NCBI GenBank assembly: GCA_017987895.1
Contig: JAGNSU010000010.1
Coordinates: forward strand, 2,761-66,760
DNA: 64,000 bases
Origin: Flavobacteriales bacterium
GTDB lineage: Bacteria > Bacteroidota > Bacteroidia > Flavobacteriales_F > PHOS-HE28
Direction of reading: 5' to 3'
Position 1 is the stretch's first letter. Every line of letters begins with the position of its first letter. The position numbers and the translations under genes were made by a program. This document shows, in pieces, positions 35,337 through 44,210 of this stretch. A model generated the notes under the pieces. That model was not told where the DNA came from, did no database searches, and worked only from the letters and a program-made list of their open reading frames with translations.

Positions 35337-36868
35337 GGGATCTGGGTGAGGCCGGCCTGAACACGATCACGCCAGACGATCCTCCCTCGCGCGTCCCGCA
35401 CGATCACTTCCGCTGCGTCGGTGGTGCGGAGGTTCACAGGATCGCCTGCGGATACCAAAGAAGGGAAGACTTCGATCGCAGGTTGATCCACCACAATGTT
35501 CTCTTCAACACCCACAAGAGCGCAGAAGTCGAAGAAGGCGAGGTTGGAAGGGACGATGATGAAGGATGTATCCGCAGAGAAAACCGTTTCCGGCACGGGC
35601 GCGTCCATGGTCTGAAGGCTGATGAAAGCCAGCGGCACGAGGGTATCCGTCACAGCGTAAGAGGTGTCCATCACCCAGCCGCAGGTTCCTGCCAAGTCTA
35701 GGGGGATTCGCTCGATCGTAGGCGTGCTCCAAGAGTAGCCGAACAATTGATCCGTACGCTTGTAATTGCCCGACACGAGGAAGCCGATCGAGGAGAGCCC
35801 AGTGTATCCGGCTGACCGAACGAACTGGTCGTTCCCCACATCGGTGCTCGGAAAACTAGTGCCCGCGTGGCCCAAGTATGTTCCGCCTGAGGTGAAGTAT
35901 TCCCTTCCCCGCGAACCGAACATAAGATCACCGTTGGTGAGTTCTGTCAAGGTGAACGAGGGTGACGGTGCGAAGGATGTATCGTAGAGCTTGTACCAGG
36001 CGAGGTCGCCGTTGGGTTCGAAGCGGATAAGAAGATCGCGATCGGTTTGCCCGATCTCCTGCTCACCTATCAAATAGACCGCCCCGGATGCGATCACCCC
36101 GGCGTTCATATTGGAATACATGGCGCTCGCGTTCGTCATCTTGATCCGTTTGCCCCAAAGCATGCTACCGCTTTGATCGAAGCGCATGGCCACAATGCCG
36201 TCCCCGGAAGGAAAGTCCGAGAGATAAACGAGCAACACACCGTTGTCCGGGCCTGGGAGAAGGTCCGCTTCGCTGTCCATGACATTGCTATCGGGGTATG
36301 TGGACCAAATAACGTTGCCCAGATCGTCGATACGGACAAGGACATTGTGGTAGGTCAGGAAGCCATGCAGCAGAATGGTGTGCTCCCCGTTCGGATGGGT
36401 TACAATGGAAGCATGCGGGAACGCGCTCACAAACATCGGCACCGGCGCGTTGTATTTGCGCCGCCACATCACCTGACCTGCGGCATCCAAGCGTGTGGCG
36501 GTCACCTCGAAGGTCTGGTAGTTCGGCGCTGTCGATATGTCGAGGTACTCATCATGCAGAACGATGGCGCCACCATCAGCGGTCGCTGTTAGCGCTCCGG
36601 CACGCCAAGTGTCGTCCGTACTGGAGGAAGGGTAAGCGTTGGCCCAGACGAACTCGCCGTTCTGGTCAAGCTTCACCAGATAGTTCGCGGTGTCCAGATT
36701 GAGAGCGGCGAGCACACTACCATCGCTGGTTTCCACCGCGTTGGCGAAAGCGGCGTTCGGCTCCGTATGCTCGAACAGTGTCGAGCGCTGGAAGTAGCCA
36801 GGCTGGGCCAGCAAGATGGCCGGGATGAAAGGAGCGAGGAGGGCGAGGGAACGGGTAAGGATCTTCAT
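35246..36868 (-). CDS. T9SS cargo protein, third of three tandem paralogues
   Basis: This 540-residue protein has signal peptide MKILTRSLALLAPFIPAILLAQ. Its mature N-terminus PGYFQRSTLFEHTEPNAAFANAVETSDGSVLAALNLDTANYLVKLDQNGEFVW closely matches the first paralogue (31708), while its sorting-domain DNA matches the second (33391). Propeller motifs include TADGGAIVLHD, THPNGEHTILLHGF and LLIRFEPNGDLAWYKLYD. The C-terminus is T9SS type A (FPSLVSAGDPVNLRTTDAAEVIVRDARGR). Likely a cell-surface or secreted adhesin-like protein of unknown ligand. Confidence 0.88.
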   Translation of the reverse strand: MKILTRSLALLAPFIPAILLAQPGYFQRSTLFEHTEPNAAFANAVETSDGSVLAALNLDTANYLVKLDQNGEFVWANAYPSSSTDDTWRAGALTATADGGAIVLHDEYLDISTAPNYQTFEVTATRLDAAGQVMWRRKYNAPVPMFVSAFPHASIVTHPNGEHTILLHGFLTYHNVLVRIDDLGNVIWSTYPDSNVMDSEADLLPGPDNGVLLVYLSDFPSGDGIVAMRFDQSGSMLWGKRIKMTNASAMYSNMNAGVIASGAVYLIGEQEIGQTDRDLLIRFEPNGDLAWYKLYDTSFAPSPSFTLTELTNGDLMFGSRGREYFTSGGTYLGHAGTSFPSTDVGNDQFVRSAGYTGLSSIGFLVSGNYKRTDQLFGYSWSTPTIERIPLDLAGTCGWVMDTSYAVTDTLVPLAFISLQTMDAPVPETVFSADTSFIIVPSNLAFFDFCALVGVEENIVVDQPAIEVFPSLVSAGDPVNLRTTDAAEVIVRDARGRIVWRDRVQAGLTQIPTSGLAAGLHVIHALDRTNGTSDSVRFVVE

Positions 36869-37105
36869 GGTGTCGGCACTTGTTGTGGGAGGAGATCGGT
36901 CGAGGTCGAGCCGAAGGCTCGAAGGCTTCGGGATAGATGGTCACCACAATACCCACACGTGGTGAAAAGGAAGGGTTCGTTCTTTGGTCGTACGAAGTAC
37001 GACGATCGGTGGAGCGCGAGGTTGCCGCACGCGAACGATCTTCGCAGCCCATCGAATTGATCCGTCCCATAGTCAGGATCGTAGGACGTTCGAGCCGGCC
37101 ATGCC

Positions 37106-37113
37106 TATGTTTG
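37106..37113 (+). promoter_or_regulatory. Putative -7 box for the small secreted protein/beta-CASP operon
   Basis: TATGTTTG is a perfect TAnnTTTG match, 17 bases before the ATG at 37130. The -33 region is not obvious. Confidence 0.45.
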
Positions 37114-37129
37114 GGCAAACCACCCACCC

Positions 37130-37432
37130 ATGAGACAGATCCTCCTTGGCGCCGCTTTCGCTCTGCTCACCACCCTGCCCGCGCTTTACGCGCAGGACGG
37201 CCCGATGCTTTCCGGTCAGCGCCTTCTCGAACTCTTCGGCAAGGTCGACCAGGTGATCATGATCGTCCCCGGTTTCGAGTACACCTACAATGGCGAATGG
37301 CTTCGGGGCATGAAACTGGAGGACCCGAACACCATCAGCTTCACGCGGGGCAAGGTGGTACACTACTACGACCTTCGGCACATCACCATGGTGCAGGACG
37401 AGGGCGGCTACATCCGCGTGCGGGCGCAGTAG
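37130..37432 (+). CDS. Small secreted hypothetical protein
   Basis: This 100-residue protein has signal peptide MRQILLGAAFALLTTLPALYAQ and a mature part of ~78 residues: LSGQRLLELFGKVDQVIMIVPGFEYTYNGEWLRGMKLEDP..., rich in aromatic and charged residues. No family is recognised. The metallo-hydrolase gene starts 17 bases after its stop, so the two are probably co-transcribed, although one product is exported and the other cytoplasmic. Confidence 0.7.
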   Translation: MRQILLGAAFALLTTLPALYAQDGPMLSGQRLLELFGKVDQVIMIVPGFEYTYNGEWLRGMKLEDPNTISFTRGKVVHYYDLRHITMVQDEGGYIRVRAQ

Positions 37433-37448
37433 GGAAAGCGAAGGACCG

Positions 37449-38879
37449 ATGCCCATCTCACTCACCTTCCACGGTGCCGCAGGTACCGTGACCGGCAGCA
37501 AGCATTTGCTCGAGGTCCAGCGCCGCGATGGAAAAACGTTCCGTGTGCTGTTGGACTGCGGCATGTTCCAAGGCGAAGCGGTGAACGGGGCCAAGCAGGA
37601 CCCGAACCGCCGCTTTGGTTTCGACCCCACCACGGTGGATGCGCTCGTGCTGAGCCACGCCCACATCGATCACAGCGGCCTGCTGCCCCGCCTCGTAGCG
37701 GAAGGGTTCAAAGGACCGATCTACAGCACACCGGCGACGCGCGATCTCTGCGCCATCATGCTGGAGGACAGCGCCCGCATCCAGGAGAGCGACTTCGCCT
37801 ACGATCTGAAACGGGCGAAACGACAGGGCCGTGCTCTGGAAGAGGAGGAACCGTTGTACGCTCCAGAGGATGTGCCGCCCGCCATGGCAGTGTTCCAAGC
37901 GATGGACTATGGGGAAGCGCTGGGGATCCTGCCGGGGATCACGGTCTCCTTCACCGATGCGGGGCATATCCTGGGCAGTGCCGTGGTACACCTCACCATC
38001 GACGACGGCGAACGTGTGCTGCGCCTCACCTTCAGCGGCGATGTGGGCCGATACGTGGACCGCTTGCTGCCCGAGCCGGTGCCGTTCCCACAGGCCGATG
38101 TGATCATCTGCGAAAGCACCTACGGCGATCGCGACCACGAGCCCCTCGCGCAAGCGGAGGATGAGCTCCTGGGGCATGTGCTCCGGACATGCGTGGAGAA
38201 AAAAGGAAAGCTCCTGATCCCGGCCTTCAGCATCGGGAAGACGCAGGAGATCCTCTACACGCTGAACAAGTTGAGCAATGCCGGCCGTTTGCCACGGATC
38301 CCCGTGTTCGTGGACAGTCCGCTGGCGATAAGTGCCACGGCGATAGCGCGCGATCACAGCCGCCTGTTCCGGGCCAGCGTGCGGGAGGAGTTGAGCCGCG
38401 ACCCGGACCTCTTCAGTTTCCTAGGTGTGGAGTTCGTGCGCGCTGCGGAGCGCAGCAAACAGTTGAACAGCCGACAGGAACCGTGCATCGTGATCGCCGC
38501 CAGCGGTATGATGGAGGCCGGCCGTATACGCCACCACCTGAAGCATTCCCTGCCCGATCCCCGCAACACGTTATTGGCGGTGGGCTTCTGTGCGCCGGGC
38601 ACGTTGGGTGCGAAGATCTTGGAAGGCCGCTCCGAGGTCCACATCTTCGGCGAACTCGTGCGGGTGAAGGCCGAAGTGGCGAAGATGGAGTTCTATAGTG
38701 CCCACGGCGATCGTACCGAACTGGCCCGCTTCATGAGCTGCCAGGATCCGGCGAAAGTGAAGCAGGTCTTTCTGGTACACGGCATCCCCGCTTCCTTGAA
38801 CGGGCTGAAGGATGTGCTGACGCACCAGGGTTTCAAGAACATCGCGATCCCGAAGCGCGGGCAGCGGGTGGAGCTCTGA
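37449..38879 (+). CDS. MBL-fold beta-CASP metallo-hydrolase (RNA-processing exonuclease family)
   Basis: This 476-residue cytoplasmic enzyme belongs to the beta-CASP branch that includes CPSF-73 and RNase J-like nucleases. The metal motif HxHxDH is SHAHIDHSG (H70, H72, D74, H75). GHILGS, TFSGDVGR, ESTYGDRDH and the beta-CASP block IPVFVDSPLAISAT follow. ASGMMEAGRIRHHLKHSLPDPRN and the RMMBL-type end VHGIPASLNGLKDVL complete the family pattern. It probably cleaves RNA, though the substrate is not established for bacterial members of this type. Confidence 0.93.
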   Translation: MPISLTFHGAAGTVTGSKHLLEVQRRDGKTFRVLLDCGMFQGEAVNGAKQDPNRRFGFDPTTVDALVLSHAHIDHSGLLPRLVAEGFKGPIYSTPATRDLCAIMLEDSARIQESDFAYDLKRAKRQGRALEEEEPLYAPEDVPPAMAVFQAMDYGEALGILPGITVSFTDAGHILGSAVVHLTIDDGERVLRLTFSGDVGRYVDRLLPEPVPFPQADVIICESTYGDRDHEPLAQAEDELLGHVLRTCVEKKGKLLIPAFSIGKTQEILYTLNKLSNAGRLPRIPVFVDSPLAISATAIARDHSRLFRASVREELSRDPDLFSFLGVEFVRAAERSKQLNSRQEPCIVIAASGMMEAGRIRHHLKHSLPDPRNTLLAVGFCAPGTLGAKILEGRSEVHIFGELVRVKAEVAKMEFYSAHGDRTELARFMSCQDPAKVKQVFLVHGIPASLNGLKDVLTHQGFKNIAIPKRGQRVEL

Positions 38880-38883
38880 TGAT

Positions 38884-39042
38884 ATCAACTCCCCTCCTTT
38901 CCGGCGGAACGCTCCGCCGGACCTAGCAAGGAGGGGATAGGGGGTGGTTTCATTTCAGTTTCCAAGAACGCGATGCGGTAACCACCCCAACCCCTCCTTG
39001 CGCACAGCGATCGAGAGATCGATCGCCAGGAGGGGAGCTGAT
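38884..39042. repeat. Nested palindromic element, copy 1 (upstream of DUF559 gene)
   Basis: A 159-bp element whose ends are inverted repeats (atcaactcccctcct at 38884; the complement of atcagctcccctcct ending at 39042). The left arm contains ccggcgga-acgc-tccgccgg inside cccctcctt...aaggagggg. The right arm contains gcgatcga-gaga-tcgatcgc inside acccctcctt...aggaggggagct. The centre (ggggtggttt ... aaccacccc) is also complementary. Starts 4 bases after the stop of the beta-CASP gene. Confidence 0.9.
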
Positions 39043-39060
39043 CCGCATTTGTTTTCAGGA

Positions 39061-39100
39061 ATGCGGTGCGCAGAGATCGATCGACTGGAGGGGACCTGAT
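39061..39100. repeat. Truncated copy of the palindromic element (right arm only)
   Basis: The stretch gagatcgatcgactggagg-type sequence ending gggacctgat at 39100 matches the right arm of copies 1 and 2 with a few changes. It ends 2 bases before the GTG start of the DUF559 gene, so it occupies that gene's leader. Confidence 0.7.
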
Positions 39101-39102
39101 CG

Positions 39103-39486
39103 GTGTACTTTCGGAATGTGGCTCCTTTCAACAACAGGCCAGAGCTCAAACCGATCCGGAAGCAACTCAGGAACGAGGGCACCGCAGCCGAGGCCACGTT
39201 GTGGACGTGCTTGAAGAACCGGCAGCTGGACGGGAGGAAGTTCCGCCGCCAGCACAGCTTTGGATCGCATGTGGTGGTGGATTTCTATTGCCCGGACGAG
39301 CGCTTGGCGGTGGAGTTGGATGGAAAGGAACATGCTGATCCTATCGGTTCGGTCAATGATGAGGTACGTGACGACTACCTCCGGGCGAATCGGATACGCC
39401 TTCTTCGGTTCGAGAATAGGGAGGTCTTCGAAGATGTAGAGCGCGTTCTGGAGGAGATCAGAATGGCGATCCACGATGCCGGTTAA
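39103..39486 (+). CDS. DUF559 domain-containing (Vsr-like) endonuclease
   Basis: From a GTG at 39103 the protein has 127 residues and consists of a single DUF559 domain: AEATLWTCLKNRQLDGRKFRRQHSFGSHVVVDFYCPDERLAVELDGKEHAD, then DDYLRANRIRLLRFENREVFEDVERVLEEI. The PD-(D/E)xK-type residues (E in AEATLW, D in VVDFYC, E in VELDG) look intact. The family is related to very-short-patch-repair nucleases; its cellular role is not established. The gene sits alone in an intergenic space, enclosed by two full copies and one partial copy of a palindromic element, which suggests a mobile cassette. Confidence 0.9.
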   Translation: MYFRNVAPFNNRPELKPIRKQLRNEGTAAEATLWTCLKNRQLDGRKFRRQHSFGSHVVVDFYCPDERLAVELDGKEHADPIGSVNDEVRDDYLRANRIRLLRFENREVFEDVERVLEEIRMAIHDAG

Positions 39487-39512
39487 GGCGGTCAATGAAG
39501 GTCGGGGAACAG

Positions 39513-39669
39513 ATCAACTCCCCTCCTGTCCGGCGGAACGCTCCGCCGGACCTAGCAAGGAGGGGTAGGGGTGGTTTCAATTCAGTTTTCAGAACGCGGT
39601 TCGGAACCCACCCCCAACCCCTCCCTGTGCACAGCGATCGAGTGCTCGATCGCCAGGAGGGGAGTTGAT
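39513..39669. repeat. Nested palindromic element, copy 2 (downstream of DUF559 gene)
   Basis: A 157-bp element in the same orientation as copy 1; the first ~53 bases differ by one substitution. In the right arm the inner palindrome reads gcgatcgag-tg-ctcgatcgc, so sequence change at the loop keeps self-complementarity. It starts 26 bases after the DUF559 stop. Confidence 0.9.
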
Positions 39670-39730
39670 ACTTATGCCACACAACCGTTCCGCCCTATCT
39701 TCCGTCATACCTCCGCCCTAACCCTTCGCC

Positions 39731-42700
39731 ATGCGCTTCGCTACCCCTTCTTCCGTTCTGTTCGCATTCGTATTGGCCTGTTCCGCGCAGGCCCAGGTGC
39801 CTGAGGTGCCCTGTGCCGCCGATGTCCTCCACCAGCAGAAGCTGGCGAACGACCCGGTCTATGCCGCGAGGCATGCCTGGTTCGAGCATCAGGCCCGGCA
39901 GGCGGCGATGGGCAGAGCGTTCCTCTCCGCGGAAGAGCGCGGCGGGGGCGGTGTGCTCACGGTGCCCGTGGTGGTCCACATCATCCATAACAACGGCCCG
40001 GAGAACATCCCCGACGCGCAGGTGATCCAGGCTATCGACGACATGAACCAGGCCTTCGAGAACGTCGGCTTCTACGACCCGCTGACCGGCGTGGACACCG
40101 AGATCCAGTTCTGTCTGGCCCTGCGCGATCCGAACGACGATGCCACGACCGGTATCAACCGCGTGCAGAACGTGCTGACGGACCTCATCGTGGAATCGCA
40201 GGACATCGACATGAAGAACCTGATCCGCTGGGACCCTCTGAGCTACCTGAACATCTGGGTGGTGAAGGAGATCACCAGCAGCGTGGTGGGTTCGGGTGTC
40301 GCCGGGTACGCCTTCTTCCCCTCCTCGCATGGCCAACCGGAGGATGGTATCGTGGTGGAGGCGAACTATTTCGGCCTTACGCAAGACAACAGCAAGGTGG
40401 CCGTGCATGAGGCGGGTCACTACCTCGGCCTCTATCACACCTTCGAGGGCGCGTGTACCAATACCAATTGCCTGTTCGATGGTGACCGTGTGTGCGATAC
40501 GCCGCCTGACCAAAGCACCAGTCCGGTGAACTGCGGCACGGTGATCAACACCTGCACCACGGACCAGGACGATACTTCCCCCAACAATCCGTTCCGCCCC
40601 ATTGGCATGGGCGGCCTCGGCGAGCAGGACGACATGTACATCAACTACATGGACTATGGGTACAAGAGCTGCCAGACGGCTTACACCCAGGGCCAGAAGG
40701 AGCGCATGCACGATGCCTTGAACGGCACCCGCGCGAGCCTGCTCGTGTCGGACGCGTGCATGACCCCCTGCAGCATCCCGTTCGCGGCTTCGTTCACGAT
40801 CAATCCACTGAACCCGGTGCCGGTCGGCTCCACCGTGAATTTCACGAACACCACGGGCCCCGCCACCGGTTTCGAGTGGACGTTGAACGGCACCGTGTTC
40901 AGCACGAGCATCAATACGAGCTACAGTTTCCCCGATGAAGGGGTGTACACCGTGATCCTCACCGCAGCGGATACGGTCAACTCCTGCCTGAACACGTTCT
41001 CGATGGACATCGAGGTGGAATGTCCGGGCGTCGCCTCGTTCACCACCAGCGCCACCACCATCCTTCCCGGCGGCACCATCGACTTCACCAACACGAGCAG
41101 CGGCGCCACGAGCTATGAGTGGTTCCTCGACGGCGTGAGCTACAGCACGAACACCGACGAGAGCATCGTGTTCAATACGCCGGGGATCTACAGCATCTAT
41201 TTGATCGCGAACACCGCCACGTGCGCTAATACGAGCACCACCGTGGTCCTCACCGTGGGTGATTGTGATAACCAGAACTACCTGAAGCAATGGCACTTCG
41301 GATATAATGCGGGGCTTGATTTCACTAGCGGCACCCCGGTACCCGTAGTGGGCAGCGCGATGCACAGCGATGAGGGCGTCTCCTCCATCGCGGATGGCAA
41401 TGGCAACCTGTTGTTCTATACCAACGGTGTTACCGTGTGGGACCGCAACAACAACCAGATGCCGAACGGTTTCGGACTATTGGGCGGTCAGCTCACCTCG
41501 GCGCGCAACCAGGCCATCATCGCGCCCGATCCCGCCAACCCGGACAACTACTACATCTTCTGCAACGACGAGAACGAGAACCAGTTCAACGCCGGGGTGC
41601 ACTACTCCAAGGTGGAGATGGCGCTTAACGGCGGCAACGGGGATGTGACCTTGAAGAACGCTGTGCTCTGCGGCACCGATCAAGAGAGCATGGGCGGAGT
41701 GGTGCATGACAACGGCACGGATTCCTGGATCTGCATCCCACGCCGCTTTCCGAACGCGCGGCTCGATATGTTCCACGTGAACGCCCAGGGCACTTTCCCG
41801 CTCGTGAGCACGCCGATCGCACCGCGGATCAATCCCGGCCTGCCGATCTTCTCCCACAGCGGCAAGAAGCTGGCCGTGAGCACCGCCAGTCCTCCTCCGG
41901 TGAACGTCTACATCCGTGTCTATGATTTCGACGGTACCAACGGCACCTTCTCGAACAATCCCATCGAACTCGTCCTGCCGGGCGGCAGCGGTTTGTGGTG
42001 CATGGAGATCTCCCCCGATGATTCCAAGCTGTATCTGGTCCGCAGCCAGCAGCTCATCCAGTTCGATCTCTCGCTCACCACCCAGGCCGCCATCCAGGCT
42101 TCGGAAACGGTGATCGCCACGGTGCCCTTCGGCTTCGGGGAAATGCGCGCCGCGACGGACGGGAAGATCTACGCCGCCACCGCCCACCTGAACGATCTGG
42201 ACGTGATCAATTTCCCGAACCTGCCGGGGGCGGCTTGCGGCTTCGTGTCCCAGGGCCAGCCCGTGGGTCCGGGCAATTCGCGCCTCGGTCTGCCGCTGAA
42301 CGTGCGCGGCCCACGCTACTCGGGCGATATCGAACTGGCCGTACCCGCGGAGGCATGCTTCGGTTCCGAACCGCTCGCGCAAGTGATCTCGCCCGACACC
42401 GCATGTACTTACACCTGGTTCGTGAACGATAGCCTCGTGCAAGCCAACCCCGGTGATAGCACCCTGCTGGTGCCCTACCTCGGTGCCGACAGCGTCACCA
42501 TCCGCGTGAACAAGGCCTGCTCGTGCGGCGCCGCGACCTTCGCCACCACGGTGCAGTACATCCCTGCCGGCACCATCGACCTCGGGCCGGACACCGCGAT
42601 GTGTCTCCCAGGCCTCCTCACCCTGAGCCCTGGGCCGGGTTATGCCGATTACCTCTGGCATAACAACAGCGCGACACCTTCGGTGAACGTGAACAACGCG

Positions 42701-43723
42701 GGCACATATTGGGTGCAGGTGCATGATGCCGCTGGTTGCACCATGAGCGATACCATCGTCGTCACGGCCAACAACAACCCGCCGTTGATCGAACTCGGAC
42801 CGAACGACACGCTCTGTCTCGGTGCGGTGGAAGTACTGGACGCTGGTCCGGGCTTCAACAGTTACCTCTGGCAGGACAACAGCACCGCACAGACCTTCAC
42901 CGCCTTCAACCCCGGCAGCTATTGGGTAACGGTGACCAATGGATGCGGCAGTGCGACGGACACGCTGCACATCATCCAGGCACCGGACGCTTCCATCGAC
43001 CTGGGACCCGATACCGTGCTCTGCACCTGGACGCCGATACTGCTCGATGCAGGGATCACTGGGATCAGTTGGCTTTGGCAGGACGGTTCTGTAGGGAGCA
43101 CATTGCTCGCCACCACGCCAGGCACCTACTGGGTGGATGTGGCCGATGAACGCGGCTGCTTCGCACAAGACACCATCACGCTCGCGCTCGATACCCTCGC
43201 TCCCGGGCTTGAATGTCCGGGGGATACCATCGGTTATGTGGGCTTCGACGTGTCGAGCCTCTTCATGCCGCTCTCCGCGCCGGTGGTCACTGAAGATTGT
43301 GGCTTTACGATCACCAATAGCTTCACCAGCACCCCGAACGCCAGTGGCAATTACCCCATCGGCGTTACCATAGTAACGTGGACGGTGACCGATGCCAACG
43401 GCCTGATGAGTTCATGCACGCACACGGTCACGGTCTCCAATACAGTGGGGATCGATGGAGTGGGGGATGCTGGAACCGCGCTACGCGTTTATCCGAACCC
43501 CGGGGCCGGCCACTTCAATGTGGACTTCGGTGCCGAGGTGAAGAGCCTCGTGACCATGAGCGTGGTGAACGCAATGGGAGAGCTTGTGCTTCAACGCACC
43601 CATGCTCCCGGAGCTGGGCGCATCGCGCTGCTCGATCTGAGCGATCGGGCGATCGGAGTTTACCATTTGCAACTCGCGACTCTGGAAGCCGTGGTGGTAC
43701 GGAAGCTGGTCGTCCAACGCTGA
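39731..43723 (+). CDS. M43 family zinc metalloprotease with PKD, propeller and HYR-like domains and T9SS sorting domain
   Basis: A 1330-residue secreted protease. Signal peptide MRFATPSSVLFAFVLACSAQAQ, then a pappalysin/cytophagalysin catalytic domain with HEAGHYLGLYH (H226, E227, H230, H236) and a Met-turn around YINYMDYG; metal and catalytic residues are intact. Two PKD domains (ASFTINPLNPVPVGS; ASFTTSATTILPGG) precede a ~330-residue propeller-like domain starting CDNQNYLKQWHFGYNAGLDF. Three repeats of the IDLGPDTxLCxxxxLLDAG...YLWQDNS...GTYWVxV type, an HYR-like module (CPGDTIGYVGFDVSS) and a T9SS type A end (VYPNPGAGHFNVDF) follow. It likely degrades extracellular proteins. Confidence 0.93.
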   Translation: MRFATPSSVLFAFVLACSAQAQVPEVPCAADVLHQQKLANDPVYAARHAWFEHQARQAAMGRAFLSAEERGGGGVLTVPVVVHIIHNNGPENIPDAQVIQAIDDMNQAFENVGFYDPLTGVDTEIQFCLALRDPNDDATTGINRVQNVLTDLIVESQDIDMKNLIRWDPLSYLNIWVVKEITSSVVGSGVAGYAFFPSSHGQPEDGIVVEANYFGLTQDNSKVAVHEAGHYLGLYHTFEGACTNTNCLFDGDRVCDTPPDQSTSPVNCGTVINTCTTDQDDTSPNNPFRPIGMGGLGEQDDMYINYMDYGYKSCQTAYTQGQKERMHDALNGTRASLLVSDACMTPCSIPFAASFTINPLNPVPVGSTVNFTNTTGPATGFEWTLNGTVFSTSINTSYSFPDEGVYTVILTAADTVNSCLNTFSMDIEVECPGVASFTTSATTILPGGTIDFTNTSSGATSYEWFLDGVSYSTNTDESIVFNTPGIYSIYLIANTATCANTSTTVVLTVGDCDNQNYLKQWHFGYNAGLDFTSGTPVPVVGSAMHSDEGVSSIADGNGNLLFYTNGVTVWDRNNNQMPNGFGLLGGQLTSARNQAIIAPDPANPDNYYIFCNDENENQFNAGVHYSKVEMALNGGNGDVTLKNAVLCGTDQESMGGVVHDNGTDSWICIPRRFPNARLDMFHVNAQGTFPLVSTPIAPRINPGLPIFSHSGKKLAVSTASPPPVNVYIRVYDFDGTNGTFSNNPIELVLPGGSGLWCMEISPDDSKLYLVRSQQLIQFDLSLTTQAAIQASETVIATVPFGFGEMRAATDGKIYAATAHLNDLDVINFPNLPGAACGFVSQGQPVGPGNSRLGLPLNVRGPRYSGDIELAVPAEACFGSEPLAQVISPDTACTYTWFVNDSLVQANPGDSTLLVPYLGADSVTIRVNKACSCGAATFATTVQYIPAGTIDLGPDTAMCLPGLLTLSPGPGYADYLWHNNSATPSVNVNNAGTYWVQVHDAAGCTMSDTIVVTANNNPPLIELGPNDTLCLGAVEVLDAGPGFNSYLWQDNSTAQTFTAFNPGSYWVTVTNGCGSATDTLHIIQAPDASIDLGPDTVLCTWTPILLDAGITGISWLWQDGSVGSTLLATTPGTYWVDVADERGCFAQDTITLALDTLAPGLECPGDTIGYVGFDVSSLFMPLSAPVVTEDCGFTITNSFTSTPNASGNYPIGVTIVTWTVTDANGLMSSCTHTVTVSNTVGIDGVGDAGTALRVYPNPGAGHFNVDFGAEVKSLVTMSVVNAMGELVLQRTHAPGAGRIALLDLSDRAIGVYHLQLATLEAVVVRKLVVQR

Positions 43724-43783
43724 ACAAAAGGTCGAGCGCCTTCTTTCAGTTACTTTCATCCCGAACAACACCGACCTGATCCC

Positions 43784-44203
43784 ATGGACCGTCGCAACTT
43801 CCTCCTCGCTGGCTGCAAGGCCTGTGCAGCCATGGCCGCTTTGCCCGCCATCGCCTCCCTCGAAAGCTGTTCCAGCACCAAGGCCTTGGCCCTGGCCGTG
43901 GAGAACGGCGTGGTCACCGTGCCTATGAGCGGTTTGGTGAACGGCTCGGCCGTGGTGAACGCGAACGGCGTGGCCGATAAGATCCTGGTCACCAAGAACG
44001 CCACCGGCGAGTACAAAGCGCTCGTTCTGAACTGCACCCACAAGGGGGGACCCGTGAAGCAGAACGGGACCGAGCTTTCCTGCAGCTGGCATGGTAGCAA
44101 GTTCGACCTGAACGGCAACGTGGTGAACGGCCCCGCCAAAGACGCCCTGAAAAGCTACCCGGTGGAAGTGGCCGGAGAGAATTTGAAGGTGAAGGTGGCC
44201 TAG
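43784..44203 (+). CDS. Rieske [2Fe-2S] protein
   Basis: This 139-residue protein carries one Rieske domain: box 1 NCTHKGGPV (C84, H86) and box 2 SCSWHGSKFD (C100, H103), which ligate a [2Fe-2S] cluster for electron transfer. The N-terminus MDRRNFLLAGCKACAAMAALPAIASLESC resembles a twin-arginine signal with a possible lipobox cysteine (C29; Glu at -2 is unusual). This suggests export in folded form with its cluster. No cytochrome bc or dioxygenase partner is adjacent. Confidence 0.88.
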   Translation: MDRRNFLLAGCKACAAMAALPAIASLESCSSTKALALAVENGVVTVPMSGLVNGSAVVNANGVADKILVTKNATGEYKALVLNCTHKGGPVKQNGTELSCSWHGSKFDLNGNVVNGPAKDALKSYPVEVAGENLKVKVA

Positions 44204-44210
44204 GGCAGAT

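Noticed and set aside
41477-43168. A 563-codon minus-strand frame opposite the M43 protease gene
   Set aside because: The protease frame has a full domain series; the opposite frame has no motifs and the typical antisense composition.
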